Source: Algoriphagus oliviformis
Lineage (GTDB): Bacteria > Bacteroidota > Bacteroidia > Cytophagales > Cyclobacteriaceae
Length of the DNA: 64,000 nucleotides
Direction of reading: 5' to 3'
Assembly: GCF_017254915.1 (NCBI RefSeq)
Contig: NZ_JAFKCT010000004.1
Span: forward strand, 62,001-126,000
Shown here: piece after piece, positions 1 through 7,602 of the stretch
Layout: the number at the start of each line of letters is the position of its first letter
Numbering within the stretch: position 1 is the first letter of the stretch
Notes under the pieces: model-generated
Seen by the model: the letters and a program-made list of their open reading frames with translations, nothing else
Told to the model about the DNA's origin: nothing
Databases searched by the model: none
Program-made: the position numbers and the translations under genes

Positions 1-1
1 T

Positions 2-1408
2 GTCAACCTTCAGGTGAGCCAGGGCGTCTCCGAAAAGCGCATCAACTCGCTTTATGGCTTTGGCCAAATCGGCTACAAAAACATCCTGTTCCTGGACGTA
101 ACCGGCCGAAACGACTGGTCCTCCACCCTTCCGGTATCCAACAACAGCTACTTTTACCCCTCTGCGACACTGAGCGCCGTGCTGTCCGACATGTTTAGAC
201 TGCCAAATGCGATCTCCTTCCTGAAGGCCCGCGCGGCATACGCGGAAGTAGGAAACGACACCAACCCCTACTCGCTGACCAACGTCTTCAACTCCGGCAC
301 GGCCTGGGGCTCCACCCAAGTAAAGACCGAGTCCAGCACCCTTTCCAACGCCGACTTGAAGCCGGAGCGAACCGGTTCCTTCGAGACTGGATTTGACCTG
401 AGACTGATGAATGGACGCTTGGGACTGGACTTCACCTACTTTGACAACCGCACCAGAAACCAGATCATCCCGATCACACTGGACATCGCCACCGGCTACT
501 CCTCTCGGATCATCAACGCCGGGGAAATCCAAAACAAAGGGATAGAGGTAGTCCTAAACGGCCGCCCTGTACAGAGCCCCTCCGGCTTCAACTGGGATGT
601 GATTGCCAACTTCACCCGCACCAGAGGCTACGTGCTCGAGCTGACCGAAGGCTTGGACACCTACACCCTGGTGGGCAGAAACGGCGCCAATATCCAAGCC
701 AGGGTAGGCGAACGAATGGGCAATATCTACGGAGCTGGCTTTGACAGAGTCGATGATCCCAGCTCCGAATACTTCGGACAGATCATCCACACCGCCACCG
801 GCACGCCGATCACCGACCCTACGCTGAAGCACCAAGGCAACTACAATCCGGACTGGATGCTGGGCTTGCAAAACACCTTTACCTACAAAGGCCTCTCTCT
901 GGGATTCCTCCTGGACTTCCGATATGGCGGCATCGTAGTCTCCCGCACCAAGACCATCGGATCCACTTCAGGACAGCTGGAAGAAACCCTCTTTGGACGT
1001 GAAAACGGATACGACCTGACCGTCGAAGGCAACGGCATCGTCTCTGAAGGCGTGGTACAAAATGCCGACGGCTCCTACTCGCCAAACACTGTCAAGATCT
1101 CTTCGAGAAACTGGCACAACCGCTACTACGAGCGAAACAACGTGGAAGCGGCACTCTACGACGCTACTTTCCTCAAGCTCAGAGAAGTGGTGATCGGCTA
1201 CACCATCCCACGCAAAGTACTGGGCAAGACGCCTATCCAAGACCTGAAGGTATCCCTGGTCGGCAGAAACCTGGCACTCTGGACAGAAAACCCCCACTTC
1301 GATCCCGAGACCCTCTCCATGGGTGGCGGCACCCTGATCCCAGGCGTGGAAGACATGGCTTTCCCATCCACCAGAAGCATAGGATTCAACATCAACGTGA
1401 AGTTCTAA
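2..1408 (+). CDS. SusC/RagA-family TonB-dependent outer membrane receptor, C-terminal part
   Basis: The frame is open from the first bases of the window, so the N-terminal signal peptide, CarboxypepD domain and plug lie outside; about 468 residues of the beta-barrel are visible. The sequence has the alternating aromatic/polar strands of a SusC barrel, for example YKNILFLDVTGRNDWSSTLP near the start and LKPERTGSFETGFDLRLMNG around residue 120. It ends in an amphipathic strand closing on phenylalanine (GFNINVKF), as outer membrane barrels do. A SusD gene follows 35 bp downstream, which is the standard pairing. Known role of the family: energised import of an oligomeric or complex substrate with SusD as lid. 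The substrate is not readable here; the phosphatase-type enzyme downstream hints at a phosphorus-containing compound (inference). Confidence 0.93.
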   Translation, partial: VNLQVSQGVSEKRINSLYGFGQIGYKNILFLDVTGRNDWSSTLPVSNNSYFYPSATLSAVLSDMFRLPNAISFLKARAAYAEVGNDTNPYSLTNVFNSGTAWGSTQVKTESSTLSNADLKPERTGSFETGFDLRLMNGRLGLDFTYFDNRTRNQIIPITLDIATGYSSRIINAGEIQNKGIEVVLNGRPVQSPSGFNWDVIANFTRTRGYVLELTEGLDTYTLVGRNGANIQARVGERMGNIYGAGFDRVDDPSSEYFGQIIHTATGTPITDPTLKHQGNYNPDWMLGLQNTFTYKGLSLGFLLDFRYGGIVVSRTKTIGSTSGQLEETLFGRENGYDLTVEGNGIVSEGVVQNADGSYSPNTVKISSRNWHNRYYERNNVEAALYDATFLKLREVVIGYTIPRKVLGKTPIQDLKVSLVGRNLALWTENPHFDPETLSMGGGTLIPGVEDMAFPSTRSIGFNINVKF

Positions 1409-1443
1409 GCGGCTGAATTCTCCAATCCAAAAAGAAAGAAATC

Positions 1444-2994
1444 ATGCAATTCAACAGAAAATACATTTCCGCACTTTCTCTGGCTTTGGCCTTGGGCCTC
1501 AGTTCCTGCGACAAGGATTTTGAGGAAGTCAACATGAACCCCAACAGCCCGGAGACGGTATCCTCTTCCCTGCTCCTCCCCAACGTGATCCGCTCCACGA
1601 CCAACGAGATCGCGGGCAATGCCTGGGGCACCGGCAACGTCGTGATGCAGCAGACCGCCAAGATCCAGTTTACCAACGAAGACCGCTACAACTGGGGGCC
1701 CTCCGGCAGCCCGTATAGCACCTTCTACAACTCCCTTCGCGACCTGAACAACGTAATCCTGATCTCAGGCAAGGCAAATGAGCAAAACTACGTGGCCGTA
1801 GCGAAGATCATCCGCGCCAACCTCTTCTCCTACATGAGCGATGCCTACGGAGAGATCCCCTATCTGGAGGCGATCCAGGCAAAAGAGGGCATCAACTACC
1901 CCAAGTTTGACAGCCAGGAGGAAATCTACAGCGGCATCCTGAAGGAGCTCGAAGAAGCCAACGCCCTGCTGGGCACCAGCTCGGAGCAGGTGGCGGGAGA
2001 CATCCTGTTTAACGGGGACTTGACCCGCTGGAAAAAGTACGCCAACTCCCTGCGCCTGAGAATCCTGATGAGAATCTCCGACCGCAATGACCCCTCCGCG
2101 GCGATGCAGGCCATCCTGAGCAACCCAAGCCAGTCCCCCATCTTCACCAGCACCTCCGAGGAGGCCGCGCTGCAGTACCTGCTGGATGTGCCAAACCAGC
2201 ATCCCCTGTACACAACCCGATCGGGCTCATTTGACGAGTATCGCCTGAGCGAAAAAATGGAGGGCGTGCTCAAAGACCTGAACGACCCCCGTCTTTTTGC
2301 CTACGCACAGCCGACCACGGCCTCCGGAAAAGGCGTCATCGGCAACGTGGACGACTACCAGGGCGTACCCAACGGACTGGCGGATGAGGAAGCACTGGCC
2401 TACTCTCCATCCGGCGACCCTTCCAAGGGAGGCTCCAACTACATCTCCCGCGTGGGCTTGCTTTGGTCTTGCTCCGCCTGTACCAGCCTAGCTAACCCCA
2501 CCGGCTATCAGGCGGTACTGATGAGCTACGCTGAGCTCCAGTTTATCCTGGCAGAGGCGAGGGAAAGAGGCTACATTACGGTGGGCTCCGCCGCCGACTA
2601 CTACAGAAATGGCATCGAAGCTTCCTTTGCCTACTACAAAGCCCGATACACCGCCATCAACCAGCCCCAGATTGCCGAAAAGCTGACCGTGGGCGACAGC
2701 TATTTCGCGCAGGCGAAAGTCGCCTACACCGGCACCAGCGAGGAAAAACTGGCCAAGATCGGCACGCAGAAGTGGCTGGCCCTGTTTTTCAACGGCATGG
2801 AAGCTTGGTATGACTGGAGAAGAACAGACTACCCCAAGATCACTCCGGGCCCAGCCGCCTACATCAATACCGTCCCCGTGCGCTTCATGTATCCGAGCAG
2901 CGTCCAGTCGCTCAACGGTGACAACTACAAGGCAGCCATCGCGAGACAGGGAGCTGACGACATCACCACCAAGGTTTGGTGGGATGTGAAATAA
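1444..2994 (+). CDS. SusD/RagB-family nutrient-binding lipoprotein
   Basis: The 516-residue protein begins with a lipoprotein signal peptide ending LGLSSC, so the mature protein would start at Cys22 and be anchored on the outer face of the outer membrane. The next residues are acidic (DKDFEEVN), like the export signal of Bacteroidota surface lipoproteins. Family features include SVVM-like helical segments, the LRDLNNVI helix, RANLFSYMSDAYGEIPY near residue 125 and the C-terminal KWLALFFNGMEAWYDWRRT motif typical of SusD-like proteins. It follows susC in the same operon and should form the lid of that transporter. Ligand unknown. Confidence 0.94.
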   Translation: MQFNRKYISALSLALALGLSSCDKDFEEVNMNPNSPETVSSSLLLPNVIRSTTNEIAGNAWGTGNVVMQQTAKIQFTNEDRYNWGPSGSPYSTFYNSLRDLNNVILISGKANEQNYVAVAKIIRANLFSYMSDAYGEIPYLEAIQAKEGINYPKFDSQEEIYSGILKELEEANALLGTSSEQVAGDILFNGDLTRWKKYANSLRLRILMRISDRNDPSAAMQAILSNPSQSPIFTSTSEEAALQYLLDVPNQHPLYTTRSGSFDEYRLSEKMEGVLKDLNDPRLFAYAQPTTASGKGVIGNVDDYQGVPNGLADEEALAYSPSGDPSKGGSNYISRVGLLWSCSACTSLANPTGYQAVLMSYAELQFILAEARERGYITVGSAADYYRNGIEASFAYYKARYTAINQPQIAEKLTVGDSYFAQAKVAYTGTSEEKLAKIGTQKWLALFFNGMEAWYDWRRTDYPKITPGPAAYINTVPVRFMYPSSVQSLNGDNYKAAIARQGADDITTKVWWDVK

Positions 2995-3024
2995 GCCGCT
3001 AACTTTATCAAAAACCACCCAACC

Positions 3025-3058
3025 TGCTACCGGTCATTTTGGCCGGTAGCATTTATTT
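3025..3058 (+). terminator. Hairpin between susD and the phosphatase gene (attenuator or weak terminator)
   Basis: TGCTACCGG (3025-3033) pairs perfectly with CCGGTAGCA (3043-3051) around a 9-nt loop and is followed by ATTTATTTAA rather than a clean T run. It lies in the 80-bp gap before the next gene of the same strand. It may lower expression of the downstream enzyme relative to the transporter or stabilise the susCD mRNA end. Confidence 0.6.
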
Positions 3059-3074
3059 AAAACCATAGCCTATT

Positions 3075-4163
3075 ATGAAAAAACACGTGCTTTTTGCCCT
3101 TGCGGCCTTATTTGCGCTTTTTCCATCCTACGCCCAAAAAACCACCCAAACGGAAAATGTCATCCTGATCACCTTTGACGGACTGAGATGGCAGGAGCTC
3201 TTCAAGGGAGCCGACTCCCTGATGGTGGACGACACCGGGATGATCGAGTCCTCCGGGTCACTGCTGAAGGACTTTTGGCACCCAGACCCCATCAAAAGAC
3301 GGGAAATACTGTTTCCCTTTTTCTGGGGCACCATTGCCAAAGAGGGGCAGCTCTACGGCAACCGCGCCTATGGCAATCTGGTGGACAACGCCAACAAGAT
3401 GTGGTTTTCCTATCCCGGCTACAATGAATTCCTCAGCGGAAAGGCCGACGACGAACGCATCAACAGCAACGACAAAATGAACAACCCCAACGTGACCCTC
3501 TTGGAGCACCTAAACCGCCTGCCTGCCTACAAAGGCAAGGTGATGGCCTTCGGCAGCTGGGACGTTTTTCCCTACATCATCAATGAGGAAAGAAGCGGGG
3601 TACCGGTCAACGCCGGATTTGACCTGGCGGAAGGCAGCGACCTGACTGAGGTGGAAAAAACCGTCAACCGCCTGCAGTCCGAGATCCGCGGCCCTTGGGG
3701 CGGGGTCAGACTGGATGCCTTCACCCACAGCTATGCCCTGGAGGCGCTCAAAAAACACAAGCCCAAAGTGCTCTACATCTCCTACGGCGAGACCGACGAC
3801 TGGGCGCACGAGGGCAAGTACGACCATTACCTCTGGTCAGCCCGCCAAACCGACCAATACATCCGCGAAATCTGGGAAACCGTCCAGTCCGACCCCCAAT
3901 ACAAGGACAAGACTACCCTGATCATCGGCGTGGACCATGGCCGCGGCATCACCAAGACCAGTTGGAAAAGCCACGGACAGAGCGTCCCCGAAGGGGGACA
4001 AATCTGGCTGATGGCCATAGGCCCTGACACCCCCGCCAGCGGAGAGATGAAAACCCAGGGACAGTGGCAGAGCGCCATGGTCGCCAAGACCGTCTTCCAA
4101 CTGCTTGGCCTGGACTATCCCGAAGCGGATGCGGCCCCTGCCATCAAAGAGCTGATCAAGTAA
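3075..4163 (+). CDS. Secreted alkaline-phosphatase-superfamily hydrolase
   Basis: The 362-residue protein has a cleavable signal peptide (hydrophobic residues 5-20, ending SYAQ). The alkaline phosphatase superfamily core is visible: a first metal-binding Asp in LITFDGLRW (Asp35), a probable nucleophile Ser112 in WFSYPGYNEFLSG, and further ligands in ETDDWAHEGKYDH (Asp241/Asp242 and His245), GVDHGRG (Asp287, His288) and SHGQ (His300). The layout resembles nucleotide pyrophosphatase/phosphodiesterase-like and sulfatase-like members; the exact substrate (phosphomonoester, phosphodiester, phosphonate or sulfate) cannot be read. It sits 80 bp after susD, so it probably acts on the imported ligand in the periplasm. 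A strong terminator follows. Confidence 0.88.
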   Translation: MKKHVLFALAALFALFPSYAQKTTQTENVILITFDGLRWQELFKGADSLMVDDTGMIESSGSLLKDFWHPDPIKRREILFPFFWGTIAKEGQLYGNRAYGNLVDNANKMWFSYPGYNEFLSGKADDERINSNDKMNNPNVTLLEHLNRLPAYKGKVMAFGSWDVFPYIINEERSGVPVNAGFDLAEGSDLTEVEKTVNRLQSEIRGPWGGVRLDAFTHSYALEALKKHKPKVLYISYGETDDWAHEGKYDHYLWSARQTDQYIREIWETVQSDPQYKDKTTLIIGVDHGRGITKTSWKSHGQSVPEGGQIWLMAIGPDTPASGEMKTQGQWQSAMVAKTVFQLLGLDYPEADAAPAIKELIK

Positions 4164-4188
4164 CGTCCTATTGATGCGAATAAAGGCT

Positions 4189-4235
4189 TTCGGCACTAGG
4201 CCACCGTCTCGGCCTAGTGCCGAATCTTATTTTTT
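4189..4235 (+). terminator. Rho-independent terminator of the susC-susD-phosphatase operon
   Basis: A perfect 14-bp stem, TTCGGCACTAGGCC (4189-4202) with GGCCTAGTGCCGAA (4211-4224), has an 8-nt loop and is followed by TCTTATTTTTT. It lies 25 bp after the phosphatase stop codon. Confidence 0.92.
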
Positions 4236-4240
4236 AAACC

Positions 4241-4276
4241 AAAAAGGGTCGAAGGTTATTGCTTCGGCCCTTTTTT
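4241..4276. terminator. Second, bidirectional terminator between convergent genes
   Basis: AAAAAGGGTCGAAG (4241-4254) pairs with CTTCGGCCCTTTTT (4262-4275) with one T-G wobble. There is an A run on one side and a T run on the other, so it can end transcription from the left operon and from the PhnZ-like gene on the minus strand. Confidence 0.85.
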
Positions 4277-4294
4277 ACTAGCGCAATAACTACT

Positions 4295-4867
4295 TCACGG
4301 CAGAAGCCGCTCGGCAATCTCCCGATACTTCCCAAGATCTGGCAGCGGGACAAATTCCACTTTGGCTTCCTCATCCCAAGTCCGCATCTTGAGCGACGCT
4401 TCAAACAGCGGATCGGACTCAAACTGCGCGGCCTCCTCCGCGCTCATAGGCCCACCCTGGTAGCGCAGTGTCTGTCGGCTGGCCTCGCTGAGCTTCTGGA
4501 AATACTCCGGATATCGGTGAGTGAGGTAGCGCTTGGCCTGCACATGGTTCTCGACCAGCTTGGCCACTTTCTCCGGAAAACCCATCTCCCGCAGGCACCG
4601 GGCTCCCAGCTCCTCGTGGCGCTGGGCACCAAAGCCTCCCATGGACTCTGTCTCCTGCAAATGGGAAAACAGATGGCCAATGTCATGAAAAAATGCCGCA
4701 AGGATGACCTCGTCGTCGAACCCCTCCTTTTCGGCCAACTGGGCGCTCTGGCACATGTGCTCGATCTGGGACACCGGCTCACCGATGTAGTCCTCCGCCC
4801 CATGTCGGTCGTAGAGGCCAAAAATCAGATCCAGTTTTTCGGTTTTGCTCAGCTGCTGAAAGTCCAT
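4295..4867 (-). CDS. PhnZ-like HD-domain mixed-valence diiron oxygenase
   Basis: The protein is 190 residues from the chosen ATG at 4867; an in-frame upstream ATG at 4900 would add 11 residues not expected from the family. Numbering from that longer start, it carries the PhnZ signature: Tyr38 and Glu41 in DYIGE, His48 in QIEH, His72-Asp73 and His76 in FHDIGH, His95 in QRHEELGA, His119 and Lys123 in ENHVQAKRYL, Ser141, YQGGPM, and Asp176 in RTWDEEAK. These align at near-constant offset with the iron ligands and substrate-binding residues known for PhnZ, which cleaves 2-amino-1-hydroxyethylphosphonate to glycine and phosphate. The usual partner PhnY is not in the window, so the substrate here is inferred only. 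It is divergent from an XRE-cupin regulator. Confidence 0.86.
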   Translation of the reverse strand: MDFQQLSKTEKLDLIFGLYDRHGAEDYIGEPVSQIEHMCQSAQLAEKEGFDDEVILAAFFHDIGHLFSHLQETESMGGFGAQRHEELGARCLREMGFPEKVAKLVENHVQAKRYLTHRYPEYFQKLSEASRQTLRYQGGPMSAEEAAQFESDPLFEASLKMRTWDEEAKVEFVPLPDLGKYREIAERLLP

Positions 4868-5355
4868 AGAGGCCGCGTTTAGTCCGCAAAATTCACCCAA
4901 GTCTTTGGCTTCGCCAATTTTGAACGGTTAAGTTTTTGTAAACTTGACCTCCTCATTCAAACGCATAAACGGACTGACAAAATCCAGTTTCAGCAAGGAA
5001 ATACGCATCTCATAAACGATTCAAGCGCAACCCCTAACAAAAGGTTAATCCTGGCTTTTCAATCAAAAAACCTCGCATGTTTACTTTTGCTAAACAGTAA
5101 CTGAGTTGGTTTTGCACAATGAAGGGGGAGCGTGTTTTGCGCGGCTCTCCCTTTCGTGCGAATCCCAAACCGATTTCCCATTGATGGCAGACCCGCATAT
5201 CGGCACAGGATGGAAGTGGACGGCGCCAGCCCTCGGTCTTTACGATCGCTCGCTTCGTGGCGGCGGCCGCAAGTCGATCCTCCCAAAGAAACCCATATCG
5301 CCAGCACGCATTTTTTTCCTTAGTTTACCCCGTGTTTCACCCAAAATATCCAGGC
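4868..5355. other. Divergent intergenic region with possible operators; no gene seen
   Basis: This 488-bp gap separates the PhnZ-like gene and the XRE-cupin gene. It contains AAGTTT-TTGT-AAACTT (4930-4945), an inverted repeat of operator size, and GTTTA-CTTTTGC-TAAAC around 5079-5096. The latter overlaps TACTTTTG (5082-5089), which matches the Bacteroidota -7 consensus TAnnTTTG; a good -33 partner is not obvious. From about 5130 to 5340 the sequence is GC-rich, with several short open frames but no codon pattern or homology I recognise. Possible role: autoregulated promoter of the regulator and/or the oxygenase. Confidence 0.4.
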
Positions 5356-5928
5356 ATGGAGCAGGAAGTTATTGTCCAGATCAGCAATAAGCTCAAGAGC
5401 ATTCGCAAAGAAAAAAACCTTACCCTACAGGAAGTCGCAGACCGGGCCGGGGTGACCAAGGGGCTGATCTCCCAGATCGAAAACAGCCGCACCATCCCCT
5501 CCCTGCTGGTACTGATCCAGATCGTCAAGGCGCTGGAGACCGGCTTGGACGAGTTTTTCAACGACCTCAACTTCTACGGCAAGGAAGGCCGGATCCTCGT
5601 GCAGCGCAGCGAGCAGTACGTGAAGTTTGAGAAGGAGGCCTCCTCCGGCTACGAGTATTCGAGGATTTTCACCAAAAAAATCAACGCCTGCACCATCGAC
5701 ATCGTGTTGCTGGAGATACAGCCTGGGGCGGAGCGGGACTTTGTGCAGATCGACGCCTTCGAGTACAAATACCTCATCGACGGCACGGTGACTTACGTGT
5801 TTCGGGATCAGACGATCGAGCTTCGGCAGGGCGACTCCATCCTATTTGATGGGCGGATAGAGCACAACCCCGTGAACAGCGGCTCGAGCTCGGCAAAAAT
5901 GCTGGTAGTTTACTTTTTTGAAGAATAG
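5356..5928 (+). CDS. XRE-family transcriptional regulator with C-terminal cupin domain
   Basis: The ATG at 5356 (190 aa) is preferred over the 33-codon longer frame because the helix-turn-helix begins directly after it. Residues 8-62 form a Cro/CI-type HTH (LTLQEVADRAGVTKGLISQ is the recognition segment). Residues about 115-187 form a cupin barrel (DAFEYKYLIDGTVTYVF, ELRQGDSILFDGRIEH), the usual small-molecule sensor in this family. The gene is divergent from the PhnZ-like gene and lies between it and the ECF sigma gene. The context suggests local control of the PhnZ-like gene or the susCD operon; no effector can be named. Confidence 0.88.
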   Translation: MEQEVIVQISNKLKSIRKEKNLTLQEVADRAGVTKGLISQIENSRTIPSLLVLIQIVKALETGLDEFFNDLNFYGKEGRILVQRSEQYVKFEKEASSGYEYSRIFTKKINACTIDIVLLEIQPGAERDFVQIDAFEYKYLIDGTVTYVFRDQTIELRQGDSILFDGRIEHNPVNSGSSSAKMLVVYFFEE

Positions 5929-5949
5929 TCCAAAATTATTTTTCCGGAC

Positions 5950-5976
5950 ATAGGGGTGTCGCGCCTTTCGGTTGTC
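5950..5976 (+). promoter_or_regulatory. Candidate ECF sigma promoter upstream of the sigma gene (autoregulatory)
   Basis: ATAGGGGTG (5950-5958) is followed after exactly 15 nt by GTC (5974-5976), the same boxes and spacing as at 9905-9937 and 11332-11364. The ATG of the sigma gene lies 52 nt downstream. Autoregulation of this kind is common for ECF sigma factors. The match to the -10 box is weaker here (GTCATTTC instead of GTCCTATAG). Confidence 0.6.
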
Positions 5977-6028
5977 ATTTCTAAAAAAGAACCAAAGTCT
6001 TAACTTGCGCGAAAGCAGCCCTTTTTTC

Positions 6029-6610
6029 ATGCAGGCCACAGATCAGTCGGTTTTTTTTGCCATTCGTTCCGGAGACGTCGCTTCGTTTGAGATGCTGTTC
6101 AATACCTATTATTCCACCCTATGCCGCTTTGCGGTGACGTATCTCCGGGATCCCGAGGATGCCGAGGAGATCGTGCAGGCCTCGTTTATCGGCTTTTGGG
6201 AGAAAAGGGAAAGCATCTCCATCGACACGTCACTGAAGGCCTACCTCTTCCGCAGCGTGCGCAATGCCTGCCTCAACGAGCTCAAGCGCCAAAAGGTGCG
6301 GCAGCTCCACGCCACTCAGGTCGCGCTGGACGGGGAGCCCCAATCCGAGGCCTCGGACCGGATCGCGATGAAAAAGGAGCTGGAGGACAAAATCCAGGAG
6401 GCCATGCGCTGCCTGCCCGAGCAGTGCCGGCTGATCTTCCAGATGAGCCGCTTTGAGGAGCTCAAGTACAAGGAGATCGCCGAGCAGCTGGGCATCTCGG
6501 TCAAAACCGTGGAAAACCAGATGGGCAAGGCACTGAAGATCATGCGGGAGCAGTTAAAAGATTACTTACCCTTACTTATCATCCTGATGAGGGGATTATT
6601 GGAAATATGA
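6029..6610 (+). CDS. ECF-family RNA polymerase sigma-70 factor (Bacteroidota FecI-like)
   Basis: The protein is 193 residues from ATG 6029. A longer frame from a TTG at 5972 is rejected because that codon lies inside the proposed promoter. Region 2 is visible at residues about 18-85 (FEMLFNTYYSTLCRFAVTYL, DAEEIVQASFIGFWEKR). Region 4 is at about 125-180 (LPEQCRLIFQMSRFEELKYKEIAEQLGISVKTVENQ), the -35-binding helix-turn-helix. It overlaps the FecR gene by 4 bp (ATGA), the normal arrangement for a sigma/anti-sigma pair. It probably reads the three GGGGTA...GTC promoters found in this neighbourhood (inference). Confidence 0.95.
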   Translation: MQATDQSVFFAIRSGDVASFEMLFNTYYSTLCRFAVTYLRDPEDAEEIVQASFIGFWEKRESISIDTSLKAYLFRSVRNACLNELKRQKVRQLHATQVALDGEPQSEASDRIAMKKELEDKIQEAMRCLPEQCRLIFQMSRFEELKYKEIAEQLGISVKTVENQMGKALKIMREQLKDYLPLLIILMRGLLEI

Positions 6611-7584
6611 GCGAGCAGGAAAGGGAACATATCGAAGAGCTGGTGGTGAAATACCTCCTCGGCGAGGCCAGCGCCCAGGAGCAGGAGCTGGTGGACGACT
6701 GGAGGGGAAAAAGCGCGGAAAACCAGCGCTTTTTGGAAGACAGCCAGCTGATCTACGAAAAAGCCCAGCTGCCTTCGGAGCATACCTTTGACCCGGCGAA
6801 GGCCTGGGCGAAAGTCGCTCCCCAGCTCAGCGCTGGAAAGGCAAAGCAACGCAGCCTTTTCTCCCCTCTATGGAAAGTCGCCGCCGGCCTGGCCCTATTG
6901 GCCGTGGTGTCCTACCTCTTCTACTGGAATCTGGCTCCAGGAGACGAATACGTTTACCTAAGCGAAAACGAGGTACTTACTCAAACCCTTCCCGACCAGA
7001 CCGAAATCTCAATGAACAAAGCCTCCGAGGTCAAGGTGGACTACAACGCCCGCAAAAAGACCGGCACCATCCAACTCAAGGGTGAGGCGACCATCAGCAT
7101 AGGGAAGGAGAAAGAAGTGCAATGGACGGTAGAAGCGGAAAACCTGCTCGTTCGAGACATAGGTACGGTCTTCCATGTGAAGGCCTATCCTGACGGAAGC
7201 CAGGTGGAAGTCTCTGTGCTGGAGGGAGCGGTGCAGTTCTACAGCAAAACCGAATCCGGCATCCTGCTCCAAGCCGGAGAAAAAGGCATCTACGACAAAG
7301 CCTCCGGCAGCTACAGCAAGACCGTAGCCGACACCAATGTGGTAGCCTTCAAAACCCGATCTTTCCAGTTTGCCGAGGAAAATCTCCAGACTGTGGCGGA
7401 CCGCATCAGTGAAGTGTATGGAAAAAAAATCACCCTTTTGGGTGGTATCGAAAGCTGCAAAATCACCGTAGAATTCAACGAGGAGGAACTCGATACCATT
7501 TTGGCGATCTTGTCGGAAACCATGGGACTGGAAGTGGACGAGAAAGACGATGAGATCATCCTGAGCGGCGAGGGTTGCTTCTAA
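6607..7584 (+). CDS. FecR-family anti-sigma factor
   Basis: The 325-residue inner-membrane protein has a cytoplasmic sigma-binding N-terminus (residues 1-85, with EELVVKYLLGEASAQEQELV) and one transmembrane helix at about 89-107 (WKVAAGLALLAVVSYLFYW). A periplasmic FecR domain follows at about 115-215 (LPDQTEISMNKASEVKV, RDIGTVFHVKAYPDGSQVEV). The C-terminal DUF4974/STN-like domain spans about 250-322 (FQFAEENLQTVADRISEVYG). It is translationally coupled to the sigma gene and followed after 18 bp by an STN-domain outer membrane protein, its likely signalling partner. Known family role: hold the sigma factor inactive until a surface signal arrives, often releasing it by regulated proteolysis. 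Confidence 0.93.
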   Translation: MSEQEREHIEELVVKYLLGEASAQEQELVDDWRGKSAENQRFLEDSQLIYEKAQLPSEHTFDPAKAWAKVAPQLSAGKAKQRSLFSPLWKVAAGLALLAVVSYLFYWNLAPGDEYVYLSENEVLTQTLPDQTEISMNKASEVKVDYNARKKTGTIQLKGEATISIGKEKEVQWTVEAENLLVRDIGTVFHVKAYPDGSQVEVSVLEGAVQFYSKTESGILLQAGEKGIYDKASGSYSKTVADTNVVAFKTRSFQFAEENLQTVADRISEVYGKKITLLGGIESCKITVEFNEEELDTILAILSETMGLEVDEKDDEIILSGEGCF

Positions 7585-7602
7585 ATCTACGGCATCGGAA
7601 CT

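Noticed and set aside
5972..6028. Upstream TTG start for the ECF sigma factor
   Set aside because: The codon lies in the -10 part of the proposed ECF promoter; ATG 6029 begins at the normal N-terminus of region 2.
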